The notes beneath the pieces are model-generated. The model was not told the DNA's origin. It worked only from the letters and a program-made list of their open reading frames with translations, and searched no databases. A stretch of 64,000 nt of DNA from Drosophila miranda (taxonomy: Eukaryota > Arthropoda > Insecta > Diptera > Drosophilidae): NCBI RefSeq assembly GCF_003369915.1, contig NW_022881625.1, positions 1,488,001 to 1,552,000 of the forward strand. Reading direction: 5' to 3'. Both the position numbers and the translations under genes were made by a program. Shown piece after piece: positions 1-10,587 of the stretch (positions are counted from its first letter, which is position 1; the number at the start of each line of letters is the position of its first letter).

Positions 1-65
1 AGACAAAAAAACAGACGCCTGCTGCCTCTGGCCCACGCACTGGGCGACGACGTCCAGAGCAGCCA

Positions 66-623
66 TTGAGCCATTCCCAGGCACCACAACAGCAGCAGCT
101 ACAGCAGCTGCAACAGCAGCCGCAGCGCGAACAACAACAGCGACAGCAGCAGCAGCAGCAGCTTGCCAACAACCGCTCCCGGCAGAAGATGCAGCCGAAA
201 CGCCAATCTTTGGAGGGATCCTGCAGCCAGGCACTGTTGGAGAATACGCAGAGGATGACGCGATTGGAAAAGAGGCTGGAAGTGATGATGTCACTACTCA
301 CCTCGCTCATCCAATCCCAGGCAGTGACGGCAACTCCAGCAGTTCCAGAAACATCGGAAAATCCACCAACAATGGCAGCAGCAACAGTGGTTGCCCCAGC
401 TCCAGCAGCCAGGCGGTCAAAGAAACCACCACGATCAGAGCCACCACAAAAAACGTTAGGGCCAACGCCAGCCGCCATTCCAGAGACGGATCCTGAAATG
501 GATGAAGAAAATGATGACGATGAGATGTGGGCAGATGACGACTCCATGGATGACATTAGGGCCTACGCCCGCAACATGAGGTACCATCTTGACAACCAGA
601 TATCCTGGAACGCTGTGTACTAA
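66..623 (+). pseudogene. Gag-like protein, C-terminal fragment of a divergent HeT-A-like element
   Basis: 185-residue open frame running in from the window edge. It has a glutamine-rich N-terminal half (residues 8-32), a short helix with heptad spacing (about 58-88, ending LTSLIQSQ), a proline/alanine linker and a strongly acidic C-terminus (MDEENDDDEMWADDDSM) ending in NAVY. The same order (Q-rich stretch, coil, acidic tail, terminal -VY) closes the Gag copies at 23.6-64 kb, so I read this as the end of a divergent relative. The PRE_C2HC and zinc-knuckle region would lie upstream, outside the window. The first methionine is probably internal. A low-complexity host protein is the alternative, but the hairpin repeats that follow favour the mobile-element reading. 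Confidence 0.6.
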
Positions 624-771
624 TTGGACACATCTCTGCCACTGCATTGGATTAAATGACAAATGCATATCACTCGCATGCCACAACAAAAATGAACAAC
701 GGACGCTGCCGCCATCAAAGCATTCAGAGTGCCATGTGTACCTGGAATGGAAATACACACACACACACAAA
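624..771. other. Spacer between gag-like fragment and hairpin array
   Basis: No gene is seen. It is the 3' trailer of the gag-like fragment and passes into a short (AC)n tract at about 755-770 that starts the tandem array. Confidence 0.5.
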
Positions 772-1068
772 CATCCATTACACTTGGGCGGCCGGACCTG
801 TGCCGTTCGAGTTATGTGTGTCGTTGTCCGCCATTGCCCACAGCTGGTGGCCGGACCAGTGCCACTTGCTCTACATTAGGGCCACAATTGCCGACGCACA
901 CACACACTCACATCCATTACACTTGGGCGGCCGGACCTGTGCCGTTCGAGTTATGTGTGTCGTTGTCCGCCATTGCCCACAGCTGGTGGCCGGACCAGTG
1001 CCACTCGCTCTACATTAGGGCCACAATTGCCGACGCACACACACACAAACATCCATTACACTTGGGCG
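772..1068. repeat. ~139-bp tandem repeat with GGCCGGACC hairpins (first part)
   Basis: Units start with CATCCATTACACTTGGGCGG at about 772 and 911, and a third starts at about 1050 that is cut by the R1-like insertion. Each full unit holds two small hairpins (GCGGC-CGGACCTGT-GCCGT and GTGGC-CGGACCAGT-GCCAC) and an (AC)n tract. Subtracting the two R1-clade insertions puts the further unit starts at 7125 and 16938 in the same ~139-bp register. Confidence 0.85.
1055..1068. repeat. Target-site duplication, left copy, R1-like element 1
   Basis: ATTACACTTGGGCG occurs here directly before the element and again at 6992-7005 directly after its poly(A). The 14-bp identity defines both ends of the insertion. 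Confidence 0.93.
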
Positions 1069-2484
1069 CCGGGGCTGGAATAGGCCCTGGGCTGACGAGG
1101 TACCGTTCTGGCTATCAGGGCTGGTCGAGCTCCTCCTCGTCGCGCCCGCCTCCGATCCAGGCTGGTGGTTCTTTTCTTCCGAGTCGGCGGTAGCAGCCAC
1201 TGAGTGAAGTGACTGGCTATAACTCAAAGAGAGAGTGATCAACGGTAAGCGAGCGTACATCCACCCATACTTACCCTATGGGCGCGATGCCTACTGAGCT
1301 TTACTCTGGACTCCTGGCCCGAGCAGACCGTGTCCAACCCCAAGAAGGTCGTCAATCAGGATTTTAAAGCAATCTGCCATGGCTAAATTAATTTGGGGTT
1401 TGTCACTCAAACTCCAACGCACTCATAACACTCACGAAGCTCCCGGGGTGAGTTTCTCTCCTCCTCTCACCGGCCCAAGATGGATGGCGACGGAGTTGCC
1501 ATGTCAGGCAACTGAGTTGCCTGCACCGCGCGAGTATGCGGTTGGCCGTTTTAAGGCCCGACATAATGCACCAGTTGCCCCAGCTTCTTTAGGATGAGCT
1601 CCACGTTTTTCTGTAGGTCTGATCAGAGCAACAGCTGCTGACCAGGGCTACAAGACGGCGATAGCCTACTCATCGCAGGCGTGTCCCACCGTCAGAGGGT
1701 GCTGCTACGTAGCACGTAGAGGAAGACGAGCACCGGCAGATGGCGCTGCATCATACATCCTAGAAGTATACCACGACTTTTCGGCCCCCTCACCACGGGT
1801 CTATAGGATGTGGCAAAGTGGAACTGATGGGGATATTTAGAGGCTCACACTGCACATCGGCGCTTTCTGAGGCCATCGGGTACACAACGGGTCCCGGAGC
1901 TGTCCTCCTGCCAACCCCAGCGCTACGGCGGCGTACCCTCTAACGGGGTGCTGGATACCGAGAAGCGGCGGTATAACCCCAGCGACTATCGTCTGGATGA
2001 AATTCCCGGCCATCGCGGGATGCCCAGGATAAGCCTTTATAGTGGACCCATCGGTGCCATAGGCGCCTTGGTAGGTACTATACCGCCCGTAACACCGAGA
2101 CCAGTAAGGTGTTACGTACGACCCACTGGAACCCCCCTTACGTACATTAGACTGTGGGCTGACGGCGTCGGCATTCTATGACCTGAGTAGGCAGGCTGAA
2201 CCCCTGTTGAAATGGCTCATAGGTTAATGTCTCCACCGCCCCCGTCTCGTTAAAACCTTGGCAGGCCTCGTTTAACGCTTCCTGGCCGTCCCACTATGGT
2301 GGTTGCGTAGGCTTGGTTGATTCATATCCCAACTAGCACCGATCTGGCTCTGAACCCTGGTGCTCATAAGGCCCAGGGTCAACCCTCGCATGGACCTCAC
2401 TCCACGGAAAGACACCCATGGGATCACCACGGTGACTACGTACTGCGGCCAGGAATAACGAACTCGAGTGGAGATTCTTTTCAC
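1069..2484 (+). other. 5' untranslated leader of R1-like element 1
   Basis: No convincing ORF. The 1.4-kb leader should contain the element's internal promoter, but I cannot identify a core motif. I looked for hammerhead or HDV-type self-cleaving ribozyme cores at the 5' end and found none I would defend. Confidence 0.6.
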
Positions 2485-3840
2485 ATGGAAAACACCCCTC
2501 ACACACCAAACACACAGATAGAGAAGATGACTGAGGACGCAGTCTTTGGTAGGCGCAACGCCCTTACCAGATCCCCACCACCGTCAGCACCTGCGAAAGC
2601 TCAGGGATCGAGCATGTTCAAGCCCGGCCCGGATGGCAAAGAGAAGGAGCGACCGCACTCTGACCCATTAGAGCTGCTAAAAAACCTGGGTACTCGGGCC
2701 AATGAGCTGGTCAAGAGGATGAACGACCAGCGGCATGTGGACAACGTGATGAAAGATTTAGCCCTGAGAGTGGTAACCCTTCAGGCCCTGGTGGTCAAGA
2801 ATTTCGAGAAGCTGCACACCAGGACAATTGAGACCGCCACCACTGGTACCCAAACAGCTGCGAAGCCGCCACACACCGGCTCAAAGAGGCTGCGCGAGTC
2901 GCCTCAAATGGCTGCGGAGCCCACAAAGAGGCAGAGAGGCACAAAGCTTCAACAGGCGTCGACCCAGCTCAAACCGCCGGCGCAGTCCCAGGATGAACTA
3001 ACCCCCTCGGGTACAGTGGACCATGGTGCCACCCCAGCCGCTAAGAAACAGCTCAAGTGGCAGCAGGTGGGCCCTAGGGTAAGGAAAAAAAGGGAGCCCC
3101 GTGAGCGCGAGCCAAGGCCAGACGCAATAATTATTCAACCCCAGGGCGAGCTTAGCTATAGCGACATCCTCCGTATGGTCACCAGGCGCCAGGATGGCAA
3201 GCTTCAGGAGGTAGGGGATAATGTTAACAGAATCCGGAGGACGGCAAAGGGCGAGCTGCTGCTCGAGCTCAACGGCGCGAGCAAAAGCAACACAGCTAAG
3301 CTCAAGGAGGATATCAGCGCGGCACTGGGACTGCAGACGGGCATCAGGGCGGTGTCAGAAGAACTCTGCGTGGAGGTCAGGGATCTCGACAGCCTGGTCG
3401 AGAAGGAGGACATCGCAGCAGCGATAGCTGCATCGATAGACGCCCCCAGCGTGGACACCAGCGCCATTAAAAGTCTGAGGCCATCGTTCGCTGGTACGCA
3501 ACTGGCAGTTGTGTGCCTGCCGCCCGTGCAGGCAAGAGCCCTACTCATGGTGGGGAAACTTAAAGTCGGATGGACAAGCTGTAGGATCCGGGAGCGGACA
3601 GCTCAACGACGATGCTACAGGTGTCTGGAGTTTGGGCATCTAGCAATCAGGTGCAAGAGCGCGGTGGATCGCACCGGATGCTGCCTCAGATGCGGCGTGA
3701 ACGGGCACAAGGCGGCAACCTGTCAAAGCGATCCGCGGTGTTTCATCTGCACCGCTAACAACAGCAATGAGACGAACCATTATGCGGGTAGCAGGAGATG
3801 TCCAGCAGCCAGGAGCGTGCCCAGCTTGCCGGCCCAATAA
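2485..3840 (+). CDS. ORF1 (Gag-like, CCHC nucleocapsid protein) of R1-like element 1
   Basis: Open frame of 451 codons from the ATG at 2485; the frame is open upstream but has no other ATG. A downstream ATG at 2527 (MTEDAVFGRRNALTRS) is a possible alternative and matches the start region of the related element at 7763. The N-terminal half is basic and low complexity. The C-terminus has CCHC knuckles (CYRCLEFGHLAIRC, CLRCGVNGHKAATC, then a partial one beginning CFIC). Proteins of this type bind element RNA and form the RNP. The stop at 3838-3840 overlaps the proposed ORF2 start as TAATG, implying termination-reinitiation. The frame is intact. Confidence 0.88.
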   Translation: MENTPHTPNTQIEKMTEDAVFGRRNALTRSPPPSAPAKAQGSSMFKPGPDGKEKERPHSDPLELLKNLGTRANELVKRMNDQRHVDNVMKDLALRVVTLQALVVKNFEKLHTRTIETATTGTQTAAKPPHTGSKRLRESPQMAAEPTKRQRGTKLQQASTQLKPPAQSQDELTPSGTVDHGATPAAKKQLKWQQVGPRVRKKREPREREPRPDAIIIQPQGELSYSDILRMVTRRQDGKLQEVGDNVNRIRRTAKGELLLELNGASKSNTAKLKEDISAALGLQTGIRAVSEELCVEVRDLDSLVEKEDIAAAIAASIDAPSVDTSAIKSLRPSFAGTQLAVVCLPPVQARALLMVGKLKVGWTSCRIRERTAQRRCYRCLEFGHLAIRCKSAVDRTGCCLRCGVNGHKAATCQSDPRCFICTANNSNETNHYAGSRRCPAARSVPSLPAQ

Positions 3841-6710
3841 TGAAGGTTATGCAGCTCAACCTCAACCACTGCGCTGCGGCTCAAGACCTGCTGAGCCAAT
3901 CCATAAGAGAATTGGCAATTGACCTCGCCATCCTCAGCGAGCCATATCAAACTAGGGAGTCCCCTGGGTTCATCTTGGATGCCACCAAAAAGGCCGCGAT
4001 ATGGCTATGCGGGGCCACGCCATTGCAGCTTTCCCTCTCAAGCGCTGCTGCTGGGTTTGTGCGCGCCAAGGTCGGAGGTGTGTGGATATACAGCGTCTAC
4101 CTTGCCCCAAGCCTGACGCTCTCCGAGTTCGCAGGTACTCTAGACAACCTAGCGGCTGATGCTAGAGGACGTCACCCAATAGCCATTGGAGGGGACTTCA
4201 ACGCGTGGGCTGAGGAGTGGGGAAGCGTGGCGACGAATGCGAGAGGTAGAGCTCTGCTGGAGATCATTGCGCCCCTGGACATCGCGCTCCTCAACGAGGG
4301 AAACCAGCATACCTTCTCCAGAGCAGGAACAGGATCGGTCATCGACCTTACATTTGTCAGCAGCTCACTTTTTAATTCATCGGGCTGGAGCATCAGCAAC
4401 ATCTACACAGGGAGCGACCACAGGGCAATTATATGGGACACAGGCCAACAGACGTGTAGCGTAGAGACAGCTGCGCCCAGATGGAGATGCTATCGCGCCG
4501 AAACGCTCAATACGGCCCTGTTCATGGAGCTTATGTCCAACCTCACGGCGAATGGAAATGCTGAATGCATGGCCAACCATGTCATGGAGCATCTGGAGGC
4601 AGCATGCAATGCCACCATGGCGCAGAGGAAGCACTACGGTCGCCACCACCAACCTGTGTTCTGGTGGAACGAGGACATTGCCGCGCTACGCCGGGAATGC
4701 AACCAAGCTCGACGCCGCTACCAGCGCTCGCGCGGAAGCACTGCCTTTCCGCAATGGCAATCCACGTTCAGGGACTGCAGAAGGGCCCTCAAGGCGGCCA
4801 TTAGGGATAGCAAGCGCCAGTGCTTTCTCAAGCTATGCGACTCTGCGGAGCAGGACCCATGGGGAAGGGCGTACAAGTTGGTGACGAACAAACTTTGCGC
4901 CAAGAGGCAGGCACCCCCATCGGACCCCGACACGACAAGATCTATCGTGGAGGAACTCTTTCCGCACAGGGCTGACCACATCGGGGATGTCCGTTGCCTC
5001 ACACTGCAGCCGCACAGTCAGGCACACATCGAGGAGGTGTCACTCGAGGAAGTCGAAAGCGCAGCCAGGAGCATCAGCCCGAACAAGGCTCCTGGGCCGG
5101 ACTCTATCCCGAACAGAGCCCTCTTGCTCGCCCTCTCCACGCGTCCGGACATCTTTGCGAAGCTGCTAAATCAGTGCCTTCGGGAAGGAGTGTTCCCTGT
5201 GAGGTGGAAAATACAGAAGCTGGTGCTTATTCCCAAGCCAGGCAAGCCGCCGGGGACAGCGTCGTCGTATAGGCCTATCTGCCTGATCGACACCGCGGGT
5301 AAACTGCTTGAGAAGGTGGTCTGCGCGCGACTGGAACGCTCCATCGCGGAGGCTGGCGACCTCTCACCGCACCAATACGGCTTTCGCAAGGCCCGATCCA
5401 CGATAGACGCCGTTCGTAAGGTGGTGGACATTGCCTCCGGTGCAATTGCCGGCACTAGGTGGAAAGGCGGCGGGAAAGAGTACTGCCTAGTAGTCACCCT
5501 AGACATTAAGAACGCGTTCAACACGGCGAGGTGGAGCTGCATCCTAAGGGCGCTGGAGAGTTTCGACACACCCAGGTACCTGCAGCGGATGGTACAAAGC
5601 TACTTTGAGAGAAGGCTGCTTTTGTACGACACGCAGGCTGGCACGGAGGAATACGAGGTATCGGCAGGCGTCCCGCAGGGTTCAGTGCTAGGCCCCACTC
5701 TGTGGAACGCAATGTATGACGGCATCTTGCGACTCAGCCTCCCCCACGGAGTACACATGGTGGGTTTTGCAGACGATGTGGCTGTCCTAGTGGTGGCAAA
5801 AGACCTGTCCGTCGTGGAAACGACCTGCAACCAAACGATAGCGCGCATTCAACAGTGGCTGGACCTGGTCGGGCTCGAACTCGCACCCCACAAAACAGAG
5901 GCAGTGCTAGTATCCAGCCGGAAGAAAGTCGAGACGGCCAACATCTCAGTGGCAGGTACCCCGGTTTCGTCTAAGCGCGCTATCAAATACCTTGGTGTCC
6001 TGGTGGACACACGTCTCTGCTTTCGGGAGCACTTGGCCTACATGGGCACGAAGGCGGCGACCACCAACTGTGCGCTCTCGAGGCTAATGCTGAACACCCG
6101 AGGACCAAAGCAATGGCGGCGACAACTGCTAACGAGTGTCACGAGATCGGTGATGCTATATGCGGCGCCAATCTGGGCAAAGGCCCTTCGAACAGCGAGC
6201 TACGCACGGGGTCTGGCAGCCACGCACCGCCTCTCTTCGATTCGGATCACCAGTGCCTTCCGAACGGTCTCGGACGAGGCAGCACACGTGATCGCGGGCA
6301 TAGCACCCCTGGAATTCCTGGCGGATGAACGGTCCACATACTACCAGGAAACACATGGCAGAGGAATGGACGCGGCGGCGAAAAGGCAGGTACGCATGGC
6401 GTGCAAACAGGAGAGTCTCAGAAGGTGGCAACAGCGCTGGGACACGACCACTAAGGGGCGTTGGACCCACCAGCTTATCCCGTCCATCGACGCGTGGGTA
6501 AGCAGGAAGCACGGGCAGGTCAACTTTTACCTGACTCAGCTCCTCAGTGGTCATGGCTGCTTCCGAAGCTACCTTCATCGCTTCGGGCACGCGGACTCCG
6601 CAGAATGCTCTTGGTGCGGGCACTACGTGGAGGAGGATGCCGAGCATGCGATATTTTCGTGTGGCAGGTTCGCAGCGCAGCGCCAGCGGCTAGAAGAAGC
6701 GCTGGGTTGA
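3798..6710 (+). CDS. ORF2: endonuclease-reverse transcriptase of R1-like element 1 (one premature stop)
   Basis: 970-codon frame. The likely real start is the in-frame ATG at 3840, which overlaps the ORF1 stop. The N-terminal endonuclease has QLNLNHC, ILSEPYQ, GGDFNAW, SVIDLTFVSS and TGSDHRAI. The central reverse transcriptase has YRPICLIDTAGKLLE, TLDIKNAFNT, GVPQGSVLGPTLWN and the catalytic GFADDVAV. A C-terminal knuckle CSWCGHYVEEDAEH...C follows. Together they nick the target and prime reverse transcription from it. A TGA at 6708-6710 ends the ORF, but the same frame stays open to TAA at 6843-6845. That tail aligns with the C-terminus of the related ORF at 14.7-16.7 kb, so the protein is truncated by about 44 residues through one nonsense change. 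Confidence 0.92.
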   Translation: MSSSQERAQLAGPIMKVMQLNLNHCAAAQDLLSQSIRELAIDLAILSEPYQTRESPGFILDATKKAAIWLCGATPLQLSLSSAAAGFVRAKVGGVWIYSVYLAPSLTLSEFAGTLDNLAADARGRHPIAIGGDFNAWAEEWGSVATNARGRALLEIIAPLDIALLNEGNQHTFSRAGTGSVIDLTFVSSSLFNSSGWSISNIYTGSDHRAIIWDTGQQTCSVETAAPRWRCYRAETLNTALFMELMSNLTANGNAECMANHVMEHLEAACNATMAQRKHYGRHHQPVFWWNEDIAALRRECNQARRRYQRSRGSTAFPQWQSTFRDCRRALKAAIRDSKRQCFLKLCDSAEQDPWGRAYKLVTNKLCAKRQAPPSDPDTTRSIVEELFPHRADHIGDVRCLTLQPHSQAHIEEVSLEEVESAARSISPNKAPGPDSIPNRALLLALSTRPDIFAKLLNQCLREGVFPVRWKIQKLVLIPKPGKPPGTASSYRPICLIDTAGKLLEKVVCARLERSIAEAGDLSPHQYGFRKARSTIDAVRKVVDIASGAIAGTRWKGGGKEYCLVVTLDIKNAFNTARWSCILRALESFDTPRYLQRMVQSYFERRLLLYDTQAGTEEYEVSAGVPQGSVLGPTLWNAMYDGILRLSLPHGVHMVGFADDVAVLVVAKDLSVVETTCNQTIARIQQWLDLVGLELAPHKTEAVLVSSRKKVETANISVAGTPVSSKRAIKYLGVLVDTRLCFREHLAYMGTKAATTNCALSRLMLNTRGPKQWRRQLLTSVTRSVMLYAAPIWAKALRTASYARGLAATHRLSSIRITSAFRTVSDEAAHVIAGIAPLEFLADERSTYYQETHGRGMDAAAKRQVRMACKQESLRRWQQRWDTTTKGRWTHQLIPSIDAWVSRKHGQVNFYLTQLLSGHGCFRSYLHRFGHADSAECSWCGHYVEEDAEHAIFSCGRFAAQRQRLEEALG

Positions 6711-6845
6711 GCCGTAGTCAAGCAGAGCTTGGTGCCGTGCATGCTCCTGTCCCCGGAAAACTGGGAGGCGACGAGCTGCTTCGCGGCGACCATTATGAGG
6801 GAACTGCGCGCTGTTGAGCACCAGACAAGAGTCCAGTTAGTCTAA

Positions 6846-6991
6846 ACGAAGCCTGCACATGTGTGAAGCATTGCTTCACGGCCGTACCACACATGTTGGG
6901 CTTCATAGCCTAACCTTTATTATAGTTTGCTTTAAGTATAAAATAAGTTGTAAATACAAGCAATTAAATGGAATTTAAAAAAAAAAAAAAA
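6846..6991 (+). other. 3' UTR and oligo(A) end of R1-like element 1
   Basis: AT-rich trailer ending in a run of about 16 A at 6976-6991, followed at once by the right target-site duplication. Confidence 0.85.
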
Positions 6992-7267
6992 ATTACACTT
7001 GGGCGGCCGGACCTGTGCCGTTCGAGTAGGTGTGTCGTTGTCCGCCATTGCCCACAGCTGGTGGCCGGACCAGTGCCACTCGCTCTACATTAGGGCCACA
7101 ATTGCCGACGCACACACACACTCACATCCATTTCACTTTGGCGGCCGGACCCGTGTCGCCACAGTAAAATGTGTGCCATCTACTCCTGGCTCCCAGCTGG
7201 TGGCCGGACCAGTGCCACTCGCTCTACATTAGGGCCACAATTGCCGACGCACACACACACACTCACA
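6992..7267. repeat. Continuation of 139-bp hairpin array between the two R1-like elements
   Basis: Starts with the right copy of the 14-bp duplication (6992-7005), completing the unit cut at 1068. A full unit begins at about 7125 in the variant CATTTCACTTTGGCGG. It contains four GGCCGGACC hairpins and ends in (AC)n at 7250-7267, which is the left target duplication of element 2. Confidence 0.88.
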
Positions 7268-7762
7268 GATGAGGCACATTGTGTATTCTAGTGAGTGCGG
7301 TCGTGTTTTTAAATCGTTCCGTATAATTCAGTGGAAAACGTCGGAAGTTAGCCTGGAAAAGAGGCAAAGAGTAGTTAGCGCGAGCCATAGTAGTGCTGCG
7401 TTACTTACCTGCGCGGAACGCAAGTCCGCAAGCAGAGAAGCGGCCACCTGGCCAATAGTACTGGCCGAAATCCCAGTGGGACGCCGTCGAGCCCTAGGCC
7501 GAAGGGGGGGGGGGGGGGGGGGGAGGAACAGCAGGTAAGTGCCTGTTTTCCTATTCTTCTTCGCTGTGATTCTTGGCGCCACTTGTTGGTTGCTGCCTTC
7601 TTTTTGTTTTTGGGCAAAATTGGCCAAGCACACCGCAAGTGGTGTTGGATAACGACGGAAGAACAGCTGACTGACAGCTAAGTGCTGGAAAACGACAGCG
7701 TCTGGCCAATAGAGGGCGCGGCCACAGCAACCGGAGTTGCCAGATCAACGGCCAGATCGGAG

Positions 7763-9124
7763 ATGAGCGATCAGCGGGAACAAGCTGCGGCTTGCAGCAC
7801 TCCACTGACAAGCTCATTCGCCTGGGATGAGGAGTATCCCTTTCGCCGGAAAAATGCTCTGGCGCGATCGCCAAACCAGCTGGCGGAAGCAGTGGAGGAG
7901 CGCGCAAGATGCTCTCCTCCAACGCTGCAGCGCCCCCAAGAGGAGCAAGCAGACCAGAAGGAGAGGGCCATGGCGCATTTGGGGGGCTTGGGCCAAAAGG
8001 CCAGAGAGTTGAGGAAGCTGATGGTGCTCCCAAAGAGGTCCATCACGAACCCAATGAGGGATCTGGTGGATGAGATCGAATATCTGCAGCGAGAGTTGGA
8101 ATCGTGCTGGCAGGCGATCTCTGCGGAGCAGGCTGTAGCCAAGGTTACACAGCCGGCAGTGACGGAGAGGGCGGGAAAGAGGGCACGGCCAGAGCCCAGG
8201 AACACCACCCACCCGTCCCCGTCCCCGTCCCCAAGGCCGAAGAAGCCAAAACATGGACCCAAAAAGTAAAAAAAAACGGAGAAGAAGCCGCAGGAAGGCC
8301 AAATGAGGGACGCCGTAGCTCGCAAGGGACCGGAGGACGCCCCAAAGGATCGGGAGGTGGGGTGGGTGAAGGTCGTAGCTAGGCAAAGGCCAAAGCCAAA
8401 GCAGCAGCAACGACCAAGACCGCCACGCAGCGATGCAATAGTCATCGCCGCCACCAGCACTGTCTCATATGCAGACATTCTAAGGAAGGTCAAGCTAGAG
8501 CAATCGGTGCAAGGGGTGCGACGCACGGCAAAAGGAGAGCTGTTGCTGATGCTGGAAAAATCGGCGGACCCGAGAACCCACGAGATGCAGGCAGCAGTCA
8601 AGGAAGCGCTAGGAAGCACGGTTGAAGTAAGGAGTCTTACCGAAACTGTCATCTTGGAGGTAAGGGACATAGACGAAGTGTCCACCCAAGAGGAAGTCCT
8701 AGCGGAACTCAAAGCGCAGGCAGGGGTGGAAATCTGCGAGGCCGCAGCCATCTCCATCAGACCAGCCTATAGGAGCACGCAGACCCTGACTCTGAAAGTT
8801 CCACCGGCTATAGCAAAGCCCCTCCTGGAGAAAGGAAGAATTCGCCTGGGGTGGGGGTATTGCAGAATACGACCCAAGTCAACTCCCCGAAGATGCTACA
8901 AGTGCATGGAATTTGGCCACATCGCGCCTAATTGTAAGAGCAGCCAAGACTTCACGAAGTGCTGCTACAATTGCGCAGGAGCCGACCACCAGGCCAAAGA
9001 TTGCAAAGACGCACCAAGTTGCATTCTTTGCAAGCGCCACCGGGTGAAGGACCCGAAGCACCAAACGACGAGTTCGAGGTGCCCGCAGTACCAAAAGGCG
9101 ATGCAGCAAATGAAGGATAGATGA
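7763..9124 (+). pseudogene. ORF1 (Gag-like) of R1-like element 2, one in-frame stop
   Basis: Frame begins at the ATG at 7763 (MSDQREQAAACST) and contains FRRKNALARSP, matching FGRRNALTRSP of element 1. A TAA at 8267-8269 lies within an A-rich stretch; the same frame resumes and runs to TGA at 9122-9124, so a single nonsense codon breaks it. CCHC knuckles are clear at the C-terminus (CYKCMEFGHIAPNC, CYNCAGADHQAKDC, CILCKRH...C). The stop overlaps the ORF2 start as ATGA. Reinitiation at 8303 could still yield the knuckle-bearing half. Confidence 0.85.
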
Positions 9125-10075
9125 AAATCATCCAACTAAACCTCAACCACTGCGAGATGGCACAGCAGCTGCTGGACCAGACCATAAGGGAGCACCGTAT
9201 TGATGTAGCAGTCATAAGCGAGCAATACCGGAATCGCAACTCGGGAGAGTGGATTGCTGACTCGAGCAAGAAGGCAGCGATATGGAGCTGTGCGAGTCCC
9301 ACACAGCAACTACTGCAAACGTACGTCGGAGACGGATTCGCCAGAGCCCGGATAAATGGAGTGCACATATATAGCTGCTACCTGCCCCCGAGCCTCAGCC
9401 TACAGCAGGCGACGCAGGCACTGGAAAGGATTGCTGAAGATGCGCGGGAGAAACACCCTACGCTCATAGCCTGCGATTTCAACGCTTGGGCGACGGAGTG
9501 GGGATGCCCGAGAACGAACCCAAGGGGACAGGCGCTCTTAGAATGCTTTTCGACGTTGGATGCCGTACTGCTGAACACAGGCACACAGCAGACGTTCGGC
9601 AGAGCTGGAACGGGGGAGCAGCAGCCTCAGCCGCAGGACAACGTGGGAAGTTAGTGGCTTATACACCGGGAGTGACCACCAAGCCCTCATATGTGAAATC
9701 CAGGAAACGGGCGCACCTAACCCGTTCATTGGTAAGCAGATCGGTTATAAGACCGAAACGCTAGAGCCGGATATGGTCCGGGCCATGTTTGAGGACTACG
9801 AGACCAACGGTACGGCTGACGAGAGAGCAAGCCAACTGGCTATACATACGCTGGAAGCATGTGATGCCTCCATGCTAAGGAAAAGAAGAAGCCTGAACAA
9901 CCGCAGGCCAACGTATTGGTGGAACGCTGCAATAGGTAGCGCCAGGCAGGAGTGCCAGCGGAAAAGACGACTATACCAGCGTTCGAGAGGTTCCCCGAAA
10001 TTCGAGAGGCTCCAAGGAGAATATAAAGAAAGCAGACGCTGCTTGAAGAGGCAGATCAAGGATGCCATTCGTGTC
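9121..10075 (+). pseudogene. ORF2 N-terminal part (endonuclease) of R1-like element 2
   Basis: Begins at ATG 9121 with MKIIQLNLNHCEMAQQLL and keeps endonuclease motifs (VISEQYR, CDFNAWATEWG). At about 9610 the frame breaks after GRAGTG: the IDLTF region is missing and the sequence resumes as SGLYTGSDHQALIC in another frame, continuing to QIKDA near 10070. There the CR1-like element intervenes. By alignment with element 1 the next residues should be KRKCFEKLC, which are found again at about 14.73 kb. Confidence 0.85.
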
Positions 10076-10587
10076 TTTCGTAGTGATCAGACGTGTTTTT
10101 GTTTTGCGCTCCGCATTTTTTCCTTTTGTTTTGAATAAACAGCCGGTGTTTTCCTAACTAAATTCTAAATTTACTTCCTAACCAGACGACAATCTGGAAA
10201 TCTATTCTATTACGCGAGTGCATGCCTTTTGATTTGTGTTAAAACATTATTTAACTTTTTATTTTTCGGCGTCGGCTTGTGCTTGTGTTTGTGTTGTTGC
10301 AGTGAGTGAGTACGCATTACATTGCATTGCAGTCCGCTCTCGTCTGGTAGCTTTTGTTGTTTTATCACTCTCTCGCTATCACCTCAACTTCAATAACTGT
10401 TCTTTCTCTCTCGCTCTTTAAACTTTCTGAGCAATAGCGCTCTCTGCTTAGTAGCTCTCGCTATAACCGCTCTCCACTCTGCTCTCTTTTTTTTACCAAT
10501 TCCGCTTTGAGCGTTGTCTGGCACATTGGTCTGATACCAATTTGTTTTGCAAACAATAGTATATATATAAATAAATAATAAAATAAA

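Larger units (their letters stand above)
1069..6991 (+). mobile_element. R1-clade non-LTR retrotransposon, full length (element 1)
   Basis: 5.9-kb element with perfect 14-bp target-site duplications, a long 5' leader (1069-2484), two overlapping ORFs, a short 3' UTR and a terminal oligo(A) at about 6976-6991. The gag-like ORF1 has CCHC knuckles. ORF2 carries an N-terminal apurinic-type endonuclease, a reverse transcriptase with GFADDVAVLV and a C-terminal zinc knuckle. These features fit the R1 clade (R1, TRAS, SART, Waldo, Mino groups). It sits in a hairpin tandem repeat, not in rDNA. It appears young: the duplication is perfect and only one stop codon breaks ORF2. Confidence 0.92.

Noticed and set aside
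66..623. Poly-glutamine host transcription factor
   Set aside because: Domain order and terminal acidic -VY end match the Gag copies, and mobile-element hairpins follow directly.
1069..1160. Self-cleaving ribozyme at the 5' end of R1-like element 1 (CTGACGAGG resembles part of a hammerhead core)
   Set aside because: The matching GAAA core and the required helices could not be found, and no HDV-type nested pairing starts at 1069.
1069..6991. rDNA-specific R1/R2 insertion
   Set aside because: No 28S or 18S sequence flanks either R1-like element; flanks are the 139-bp hairpin repeat.
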